NCBI RefSeq assembly: GCF_001654915.1
Contig: NZ_LXEQ01000039.1
Strand: one strand, 5' to 3'
Origin: Buttiauxella ferragutiae
GTDB lineage: Bacteria; Pseudomonadota; Gammaproteobacteria; Enterobacterales; Enterobacteriaceae
DNA: 64,000 nt
Numbering within the stretch: the stretch's first letter is position 1; each line of letters starts with the position of its first letter. Under the pieces are notes generated by a model that was given only the letters and a program-made list of their open reading frames with translations, was not told the origin of the DNA and did not search any database. Made by a program: the position numbers and the translations under genes. This document shows, in pieces, positions 55,118 through 62,175 of the stretch.

Positions 55118-56086
55118 TTATCCTCGCGCTTCATTTTTCCGTTTCACGATATCCGCCATCACCGCCAGAGCAATTTCTGCGGGTGTCTTGCTGCCAAGCG
55201 GCAAGCCAATGGGCGCGTGAATACGTTGCAGCTCTGATGTGCTTAACTCCGCAAGTTTTTCTAAGCGCTCAAGCCTGCGCGCACTGTTCTTTTGCGACCC
55301 CATCGCACCAATGTAAAATGCGGGTGTATTCACCGCTTCCATCATCGTCAGGTCATCCATGCGCGGATCGTGGGTCAACGCGACAATCGCGGTATTAGCG
55401 TGGCAGGGGTGTTGCTCAAGATAGTTAGCCGGAAACTGTTTCAGCAGCGTAATGTCAGCTTTTAGCTGGGCGGCAAAGTTTTCCAGCACTTCTGGACGGT
55501 TCTCGCAAACTAACACTTCAAAACCCAACGCACTGGCAAACTCGGCGCAATACAGCGCCACACTCGACAACCCGGCAATCAGCAGGCGTGGGGCGGCGGC
55601 AATATGCAGTGTCACCTGTTGTCCATCGCGTGCAACCTGGGTCATATCAGCGAATTCTTTCACTTCCAGATGGCGGCAAGGCTCAGGCAACGTCAGGCAT
55701 TTTTCCAGCGCAAAATGGCCATTCAGCGCCTGATGCATCTTTTCGAGATATTCCACATTTCCCGGCGTAGCAGGCAGGTATTCGACCAAAATATCCAGCA
55801 CGCCGCCACAGGGGAGTGCTATCCCTGGTTCCAGCCCTCCTTCGCCATAACGCACAATCTGGCTGGCTTGTTGATACTCACCTTGCGCAATACGTTGTAA
55901 AAAATCCTCTTCTACACAGCCACCGGAAAGCGAACCGCAAAAACGCCGATCGGCGGTGGCGACCATCAAGGCTCCTGGTGAACGGGGCGATGAACCATAA
56001 GTGTTTAATACCGTACACAACCAAACCGGTTGCTGAACAAGCCAGATACACGCCTGGCGGACCACGCTGATATCAAGGTGCTGCAT
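55118..56086 (-). CDS. XdhC/CoxI-family molybdenum cofactor chaperone
   Basis: A 322-residue protein with the N-terminal XdhC/CoxI domain (TVLNTYGSSPRSPGALMV, GSLSGGCVEEDF) and the C-terminal Rossmann domain (IVALTHDPRMDDLTMMEA, FYIGAMGSQKN). This family (XdhC, PaoD) binds the molybdenum cofactor, helps sulfuration and loads it into xanthine-oxidase-type enzymes. The ATG at 56086 is preferred over a GTG four codons earlier. It overlaps the upstream nucleotidyltransferase by 14 bases. The divergent oxidoreductase operon is its probable client. Confidence 0.87.
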   Translation of the reverse strand: MQHLDISVVRQACIWLVQQPVWLCTVLNTYGSSPRSPGALMVATADRRFCGSLSGGCVEEDFLQRIAQGEYQQASQIVRYGEGGLEPGIALPCGGVLDILVEYLPATPGNVEYLEKMHQALNGHFALEKCLTLPEPCRHLEVKEFADMTQVARDGQQVTLHIAAAPRLLIAGLSSVALYCAEFASALGFEVLVCENRPEVLENFAAQLKADITLLKQFPANYLEQHPCHANTAIVALTHDPRMDDLTMMEAVNTPAFYIGAMGSQKNSARRLERLEKLAELSTSELQRIHAPIGLPLGSKTPAEIALAVMADIVKRKNEARG

Positions 56087-56669
56087 GATTTTTCTCACTC
56101 CGTTGTATCAGTTGTGAGGGGAGGTCGATATCGCGCTGTGAATCGCTATCTTTAACTTCGATAAAATGAATGGTTTCACCACGCAGCAATTCCCGCGCAC
56201 CGTTGTCACCGGTTAACTGGCAAAGCTTGCCAAACCAGGCCGGTGAAAACCCCACCGGATGGCCAGGTTGTGCATTCACATAAGGGCGCACCAAAGGGTG
56301 AAATTCCAGAGCCTGTGCCACTTCGACAAAAACAGAAGGGGGGACAAACGGCATATCCGCCAGATGAATCAGCCAGCCATGCCACTGTGGGGTTGCGCAA
56401 ACACCAGCAGCAATCGACTCGCCCAATCCGCTGCTCGCGATAAGCGTAAAGGGAACCTGATGTGCGCGGCACAACGCTTGAATTTCACTATTTTCCGGAC
56501 GCGTCACCACATGAACCGCAAGGCCAGAAGCCAGAGCATGGTGCAGTGTTTGCGCAAACACGCTGCCATCGTTGAGCAACGCATTGAGTTTATTGCCTTG
56601 TCCACCCGCTTTTTTGAAGCGCTCTGCACGCCCGGCTGCGGTGATAATAATGCCAGCTTTCATGTTCAA
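56073..56669 (-). CDS. MobA/MocA-like molybdenum cofactor nucleotidyltransferase
   Basis: A 198-residue NTP-transferase-fold protein with the signature IIITAAGRAERFKKAGGQGNK and the active-site LADMPFV. MocA attaches CMP to molybdopterin to form the MCD cofactor used by xanthine-oxidase-type enzymes such as the one encoded divergently. The TTG at 56669 has GAGGA seven to eight bases before it; the ATG two codons later is the alternative. It forms an operon with the XdhC-like gene. MocA is favoured over MobA by context, not by proven motif. Confidence 0.83.
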   Translation of the reverse strand: MNMKAGIIITAAGRAERFKKAGGQGNKLNALLNDGSVFAQTLHHALASGLAVHVVTRPENSEIQALCRAHQVPFTLIASSGLGESIAAGVCATPQWHGWLIHLADMPFVPPSVFVEVAQALEFHPLVRPYVNAQPGHPVGFSPAWFGKLCQLTGDNGARELLRGETIHFIEVKDSDSQRDIDLPSQLIQRSEKNHAAP

Positions 56670-56692
56670 GACTGATTCCTCAGTGCTTTTCT

Positions 56693-56760
56693 ATTTGCGC
56701 CAAAACGCCAATGATTTGCGCAACAATGTTTTTTTTATGAAAATGAGATGTTAATTCTCA
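56693..56760. promoter_or_regulatory. Direct and inverted repeats upstream of the oxidoreductase operon
   Basis: ATTTGCGC occurs at 56693-56700 and 56714-56721, 21 bp apart (two helical turns). TGAGA (56744-56748) and TCTCA (56756-56760) form an inverted repeat a little downstream. They lie in the divergent promoter region and may bind regulators; no specific protein can be named. Confidence 0.35.
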
Positions 56761-56865
56761 CATGATTTAAGTTAAATACATATACTTATATTCACTACGG
56801 AAATACGTTGAAAATACACTCAATTGTTTGAAAAAAAGACAATAATAATTTAAATGGGATGTTTT

Positions 56866-59655
56866 ATGAGCAATTTTAATCCATCACGGCGCAGCTTTAT
56901 TAAACGCGCGGTGGTTGCCGGAGTCGCGGTCTATCTCGCCCCTCTCTATAGCCGAGCCTATGCCGCGCTATTTGAGCAAAAAATTCTCCAGTCTCCGAAC
57001 TGGGATGCGAAAAACAAGCGCATCCGTTTCCGTATTGATGGCCGGGCGAAAGTCATGGGGCATAAAGTTTTTGCGCGTGATATTCGCGCTGTCGATATGC
57101 CGCACTGGCCGCAGAAACAGGCGCACGCTTTTATTCTGCGTACCACCAAAGCCGACAGGCTGTTTAATGGTATCGATCTCTCGCTATTAGGCGATGACCT
57201 GAAACCGGATCGCGTTGTCACAGCCGTTGATCTGGCGCGTGATGGCCTGGCATTCCCGGCGTTTTACGGCGAAGACATGCTCCTGCCGACCGGCAAAACG
57301 CCAGCTTACCTCGGGCAAGCGGTCGCTATTCTGATCTACCACGATTTTGCTCGCTTCCGTTTTGCCAAAGATAAACTGAAATTCAAAGACGAAGTGATCC
57401 AATACGGCGCTGAAACTGGCCCGCTGGAGCGTGACCCCTGGGGCACTTTCCGTTTCGTGCGTGTCGGTGGCGCAACTTCGCAAGATGACGACCATTTCTC
57501 CAGTCTGAAAGATATGCCGATTTTCCCGTTGTCGATGAGAAGGCATTTGCCGGTCTGGCCGGAAGGGCGTGAAGGCGGCAAACTCGATGAAGAAGGGATG
57601 TTCTACGCAGGCCAAATTGCTGACGAACTGAAAAATCCGCCACAAGACTGGCTGGTCATGTCTCGCCGTTACACCACCCAATCTATCGATACCGCGGCAC
57701 TTGAGCCAGATAACGCCAACGGCTGGTTCGATGAAGCGACCCAAACTTTGCATTTAGTTGTGCCAACGCAATCCCCGCAGGAAGTGGCTGACGAAATGCC
57801 GCGCATGCTGGCAAAACGCACCACGCCGGTGAAACAGCTGATTCTGCATCCGTGTTACACCGTCGGTTACGGTTCCAAAGATCACTACAACTTCCCGTAT
57901 TACGGCGCGGTGGCGGCAATGTATGGCGACGGGCATCCGGTGCGCCTGGCGAACGACCGTTACGAGCAGTTCCAGAGTTCGCTCAAACGCCACGCCTTTG
58001 ACATGAATTACACCATCGCGGTCAACAAAAATACCGGCATCATGCAGTCGTTCCTTGGCGATATGACGGCCAACGGCGGCGGGCGCAGCAACTTTACGCC
58101 GTCTGTGTCGATGGTTGGTGCAACGGCGGCGCAGTCCATTTACTACTTCCCGAAAAGTGATTTATCGGCGGTGGGCATTGCTTCTCGCGCTATTGATGCC
58201 GGTTCCGCTCGCGGATACGGCACGCTGCAAAGCATGGCCGCCACCGAAATGATGGTCGATGAAATTGCTGCAGAACTGAAGATTGATCCGATTGAATTCC
58301 GTATGCGCAACGCGCTGAAATCGGGCATGAAAAACACCCAGGGGGCGATCCCGGCTGGGGCGATTCGTGTGGATGAAGTGCTGGCAAAAGCTGCAAAACA
58401 TGAGATGTGGCTGAAACGTGCTGAACGCAAAGCTGAATTTGAAATGAAGAACCCCGGCAAGCGCTTTGGCGTGGGCTTTGGTTGTGTACAAAAAGATTTT
58501 GGCACCGGTGCGGAAACCTCGTTTGCGCGGGTAGAAGTCAGTGCTGACGGGCGCATAGCTTTGCATCACAGCGGCGCGGAAATGGGAACCGGCATGTCGA
58601 CTTCGCAATCGGTGCTGTGCGCACAATGGCTGGGGAAACCTGCGGACGAAGCGCATTTCTCGGTCACGGACTGGAGCACGCTGCCGGTTGTCACCAGCGG
58701 CGACCCGTACATTATGTCGCAGGAAGAACAGGACAAACTGGCGGCGAACCCTTCCTGGTCGCCGTCTTACTGTTCGCCATCCAGCGCCAGTAACTCAGCA
58801 TATTACTTCTCCCACAGCACGCGTGAAGCGGCGCGCCTGGTGTTTGAACACGGCTTGTGGCCTGCGGCAATGTCTATCTGGACCACCGGTATTGGCGGCG
58901 GTCAGGCTGCACCATTAGTGGTGCGTATCGAAGACGCTCGTTGGGTAGAAGGCGGTTTAACTGCCGCTGGCATGGAAATTTTAAGCCTCGAACTGCTGGC
59001 GAAAAAAGCCCACGAAATGGGGCTGATGACCGGTGCGACGGTACACGTCTTTAACCGCTGGCAGTGGGCCGAAGCCGATTTCAACATTGGCGGACAAAGC
59101 AAACGCCTGCCGATTGACGGCCTGTCGGTGCGTAACGGCAACGGTGAATTCACCACACTTGCCCGCGAACATGTTTACTATCCGCCAACCCAGCGTAATA
59201 ACGCCTCTGTAACCTATTACAGCGCAGTCGGCACGCTGGCTGAAGTGGCTGTGAGCCTGGCGACCGGCGAAGTCGAACTGTTGAATCACCACTCGATTAT
59301 GGAGTGCGGCAATTTAATCGTCCCGGAGTTGGTTTCCGGGCAATTGCAGGGCGGGCTGGCGATGGGTATCGGCCACGCGCTACACGAATATTTACCGCTT
59401 TATGAAGACGGACCCGGCAACGGCACATGGAACTTCAACCGTTATCACCTGCCGCGTGCCAGTGACGTTGCGGTCTGGAAACAGACTGGCGATGTGCTGC
59501 CTGCGCTTTCGGAAACCGACCCGCCAAAAGGTATGGCTGAAGTCGTGATGATCCCAGTGGTTGCCGCGTTGGTTAACGCCATCGCCGACGCCACCGGCCA
59601 CCGTTTCCGTGATTTGCCTGTCCGTGCTGAAAATATTCGTGAGGTATTACCATGA
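56866..59655 (+). CDS. Periplasmic molybdopterin aldehyde-type oxidoreductase, large subunit (IorB-like)
   Basis: A 929-residue xanthine-oxidase-family catalytic subunit. A twin-arginine signal (SRRSFIKRAVVAGVAVYLAPL, residues 7-27) sends it folded to the periplasm. It shows cofactor-binding stretches (YGAVAAMYGDGHPVRL, GSARGYGTLQ, GAEMGTGMSTSQSV) and the catalytic Glu892 in PPKGMAEVV. The layout, TAT signal plus separate 2Fe-2S and cytochrome c subunits, is that of membrane-linked aldehyde dehydrogenases and isoquinoline or nicotinate oxidoreductases. The substrate is not readable. The ATG at 56866 is chosen; another ATG four codons upstream is in frame. Its stop overlaps the next start (ATGA). 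Confidence 0.88.
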   Translation: MSNFNPSRRSFIKRAVVAGVAVYLAPLYSRAYAALFEQKILQSPNWDAKNKRIRFRIDGRAKVMGHKVFARDIRAVDMPHWPQKQAHAFILRTTKADRLFNGIDLSLLGDDLKPDRVVTAVDLARDGLAFPAFYGEDMLLPTGKTPAYLGQAVAILIYHDFARFRFAKDKLKFKDEVIQYGAETGPLERDPWGTFRFVRVGGATSQDDDHFSSLKDMPIFPLSMRRHLPVWPEGREGGKLDEEGMFYAGQIADELKNPPQDWLVMSRRYTTQSIDTAALEPDNANGWFDEATQTLHLVVPTQSPQEVADEMPRMLAKRTTPVKQLILHPCYTVGYGSKDHYNFPYYGAVAAMYGDGHPVRLANDRYEQFQSSLKRHAFDMNYTIAVNKNTGIMQSFLGDMTANGGGRSNFTPSVSMVGATAAQSIYYFPKSDLSAVGIASRAIDAGSARGYGTLQSMAATEMMVDEIAAELKIDPIEFRMRNALKSGMKNTQGAIPAGAIRVDEVLAKAAKHEMWLKRAERKAEFEMKNPGKRFGVGFGCVQKDFGTGAETSFARVEVSADGRIALHHSGAEMGTGMSTSQSVLCAQWLGKPADEAHFSVTDWSTLPVVTSGDPYIMSQEEQDKLAANPSWSPSYCSPSSASNSAYYFSHSTREAARLVFEHGLWPAAMSIWTTGIGGGQAAPLVVRIEDARWVEGGLTAAGMEILSLELLAKKAHEMGLMTGATVHVFNRWQWAEADFNIGGQSKRLPIDGLSVRNGNGEFTTLAREHVYYPPTQRNNASVTYYSAVGTLAEVAVSLATGEVELLNHHSIMECGNLIVPELVSGQLQGGLAMGIGHALHEYLPLYEDGPGNGTWNFNRYHLPRASDVAVWKQTGDVLPALSETDPPKGMAEVVMIPVVAALVNAIADATGHRFRDLPVRAENIREVLP

Positions 59656-60206
59656 GCATCAAAACTAAACCAATGACGCTGACCATCAACAACAAATCGT
59701 ACGGCCCAATCGACGTGCCTGAAGGGTTGATGATGATCGATTTCCTGCATGAATATGTCTATTTGACCGGCTCACGTCTGGGTTGCGGGCAGGGGATTTG
59801 CCACGCCTGCGTGGCGATTGTTGATAACCCAAGCGGCACCAGCGAAGAAGTGCGCACCTGCATCACCGGCGCGCATTTCTTTAACGGCAAAAAAGTGCGC
59901 ACCGTTGAAGGCCACGCCAAAGTTGATGAACAAGGCGAAGTGGTCGAGCTTTCACCAATTCAGCAATCTTTCCTCGATCATTACAGCTTCCAGTGCGGCT
60001 ACTGCACACCGGGCTTTGTCAATGCGGCGACGATTTTCGTTGAAAAACTCAAGCGCGAACCGATTGCCCGTGAAGAACTGGAAGGGGCGATTTCTACTGC
60101 GCTGGAAAACCATATCTGCCGCTGTACCGGCTACGTGCGCTACTACGAAGCGGTACGTGATGTGGTGCTGAAAACGCCAGGATTAGTGAAGGAGGCGGTG
60201 AAATGA
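59652..60206 (+). CDS. 2Fe-2S subunit of the oxidoreductase (IorA-like)
   Basis: A 184-residue electron-transfer subunit. The first cluster uses Cys45, Cys50, Cys53 and probably Cys70 (GCGQGICHAC). The second uses Cys115, Cys118, Cys156 and Cys158 (CGYC, CRC). It has no signal of its own and is expected to be carried across the membrane with the TAT-targeted large subunit. Both ends overlap neighbours by four bases, which implies coupled translation. Confidence 0.92.
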   Translation: MSIKTKPMTLTINNKSYGPIDVPEGLMMIDFLHEYVYLTGSRLGCGQGICHACVAIVDNPSGTSEEVRTCITGAHFFNGKKVRTVEGHAKVDEQGEVVELSPIQQSFLDHYSFQCGYCTPGFVNAATIFVEKLKREPIAREELEGAISTALENHICRCTGYVRYYEAVRDVVLKTPGLVKEAVK

Positions 60207-61447
60207 AAAAACGTCTTGCGCTAATTGTGCTGGCGATTGTCGTCATTATTGTGGCGATTTTGTACTGGCGGGAATACCGCACGTATGACGGCCCGGTGCA
60301 GAAAGTGACCGCCAGCAAGGAACAAATCGAACGTGGTCGTTATCTGGCAAAAGCCGCTGACTGCGCGGCTTGCCACACCGCATCTGGCGGCGCACCACTG
60401 GCGGGCGGCTATCCGTTAGAGTCCCCTTACGGCACCATTTATGGCAGCAACCTGACACCCTCTGCGGATAACGGCATTGGTCGCTGGACGAAGGACGATT
60501 TCTATCAAGCGTTGACCGAAGGTGTGACCCCGACCGGGCGTCATCTGTTCCCGGCGATGCCATACACCTCTTACAAAAATATCTCGCGCCAGGATTCAGA
60601 TGACATTTACGCGTATCTGATGACGCGCCCGGCCGTCAATGTGGCAACACCAGATAACGAAATGAGTTTCCCGTTCAACCAGCGTATCGCGCTGATTGGC
60701 TGGAATATTCTGTTCCATAACAAGGATCCTTTACCGGCGATATCTGAAGGTAATTCTGCCGACTGGCAGCGCGGGCGTTATCTGGCTGATGTGCTGGGGC
60801 ATTGCGGTGAATGCCATACCGAGCGTGGGTTACTCGGACAGATGAAGCTGGATAAAGCGATGCAAGGCGGGGAATTAGGGCGCTTTATGGCTCCTGATAT
60901 TACGCCAAAAGCGTTAGCACAACGTGGCTGGACGCCTGACGATGTGAAGCAATTCCTCACCACGGGCTTTGCCCCGCAGGGCAGCGCGTTTAGCGAAATG
61001 CACATGGTGGTCGACCTCAGCACCCAGCATCTGACGCCTGAAGATCAAAAAGCGATGGCGACGTATCTGATGGGCGAAATGCCTCCTGCTGCGGTTCCGG
61101 CGGCATTGGGCAAAGGTAACGAAGCAGGGCGCATGACTTATCTCGACCAGTGCGCCGGTTGCCACGCACGTGAAGGCGAGGGCAAACCGCACGTGGCGGT
61201 GTCGATGCTCAATAACGCAACCCTGCGCCAGCCCGATGCAAAAAACCTGATTGTCTCGGTGATGGACGGCCTGCCTGCGCAGAATTTCCCGAACGGCGAA
61301 AGTATGCAGAGTATGCCTGGTTTCGGTGACCGCTTGAACGATGAGCAAGTTGCTGAACTGGTGAATTACCTGCGCGTGACGTGGGGTGGTTTGCCGGGGG
61401 ATGTGACGGCGGAGCAGGTGAAGGCGCTGAGGCCAGCGCAGAAGTAA
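60203..61447 (+). CDS. Triheme cytochrome c subunit of the oxidoreductase
   Basis: A 414-residue membrane-anchored cytochrome (N-terminal helix, residues about 5-21) with three CXXCH haem sites at Cys54, Cys201 and Cys317 (CAACH, CGECH, CAGCH). It resembles the cytochrome subunits of alcohol, aldehyde and gluconate dehydrogenases that pass electrons to quinone. It completes a periplasmic chain from substrate to MCD, two 2Fe-2S centres and three haems. Function therefore needs the cytochrome c maturation system, not seen here. It ends the operon. Confidence 0.92.
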   Translation: MKKRLALIVLAIVVIIVAILYWREYRTYDGPVQKVTASKEQIERGRYLAKAADCAACHTASGGAPLAGGYPLESPYGTIYGSNLTPSADNGIGRWTKDDFYQALTEGVTPTGRHLFPAMPYTSYKNISRQDSDDIYAYLMTRPAVNVATPDNEMSFPFNQRIALIGWNILFHNKDPLPAISEGNSADWQRGRYLADVLGHCGECHTERGLLGQMKLDKAMQGGELGRFMAPDITPKALAQRGWTPDDVKQFLTTGFAPQGSAFSEMHMVVDLSTQHLTPEDQKAMATYLMGEMPPAAVPAALGKGNEAGRMTYLDQCAGCHAREGEGKPHVAVSMLNNATLRQPDAKNLIVSVMDGLPAQNFPNGESMQSMPGFGDRLNDEQVAELVNYLRVTWGGLPGDVTAEQVKALRPAQK

Positions 61448-61482
61448 ACTGGGCGTTGGGGCCTATGCCGGGTATGGCGGTG

Positions 61483-62025
61483 TTCCGTTCACCTGGAAGT
61501 TCTCCTTCCCCATAAATATCAATGAACGGTGAACGTGTAAGGGGGATTACGACATCCCCCTTACGACCCCGTCGCCCGGCAAATCAATCGCCGCAAGCGG
61601 TAAACACCGTTTTTCACCCAACATTCGGGGTCGTTCGCGACTCGTTCCGGACGATCGCTCTCTCACGTGGTTCCCGACCACGTGACCCCGACTGAAGGGT
61701 AAAAAACGGCGCGATTGAAGCCGGGAACAAGGTCAAAACCAGCGCAGTGTGGTCTGTTGGTTTTGAAGTTGACCTTGGGTTCCGGCTTCAATCGCCTCCG
61801 TTTTGACTCTAGGTGGCCGGGTCCAGCCGTCGGGAACGGCTGGAGGGCGCGATCGCCGGGAGCGAATCGCAACCGACCCGGACACGGAGGCAAAATGGAG
61901 GTTTACCGCGCAGCGGCGATTGACTTGCCGGACGCCTGGATTATCAAGGGGTTGGCGTAAACCCCTTGATACGTTCACCGTTCACTAATCTATGTGGGAT
62001 CAAATAACTTTCAGGTGAACGGAAA
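61483..62025. repeat. Palindromic element B (about 543 bp), upstream of the CstA-family gene
   Basis: Ends are TTCCGTTCACCT (61483-61494) and AGGTGAACGGAA (62013-62024). Inner inverted repeats are GGTGAACGT (61528-61536) and ACGTTCACC (61971-61979). The element is a head-to-head inverted pair of two related arms of about 265 bp. Paired segments include CCGGCAAATCAATCGCCGC (61576-61594) with 61913-61931, and GCGGTAAAC (61597-61605) with 61901-61909. Each arm carries a hairpin with the same TCCCG loop but a different stem: CACGTGGT/ACCACGTG and CCAGCCGT/ACGGCTGG. Frames of about 80 codons on both strands here are by-products of the symmetry. Family not recognised. Confidence 0.75.
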
Positions 62026-62048
62026 ATCGCCGCTCCGCCATAGGCTAT

Positions 62049-62097
62049 ACCACTCACCCCCCCTTTCTAACCGCTCACACGCCAATACAACCACTCA
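62049..62097 (+). promoter_or_regulatory. Three BtsR-type direct repeats upstream of the CstA-family gene
   Basis: ACCACTCA (62049-62056), ACCGCTCA (62070-62077) and ACCACTCA (62090-62097) repeat at 21 and 20 bp. The first pair has exactly the 13-bp spacer described for BtsR (YehT) sites ACC(G/A)CT(C/T)A in the E. coli btsT promoter. A weaker CCCGCTCA follows at 62106. They end about 80 bp before the gene start, a normal activator position. Confidence 0.72.
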
Positions 62098-62175
62098 CTA
62101 AAACTCCCGCTCATTGCACTCCCACCCTATGCCAGCATATCGCTGAACTTTTTATCTTTGGCACTGGAGTGGGTT

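Noticed and set aside
61663..61988. Frames of 60-81 codons on both strands inside palindromic element B
   Set aside because: They arise on both strands because the element is an inverted repeat, have no ribosome sites, and the hairpin structure explains the sequence better.
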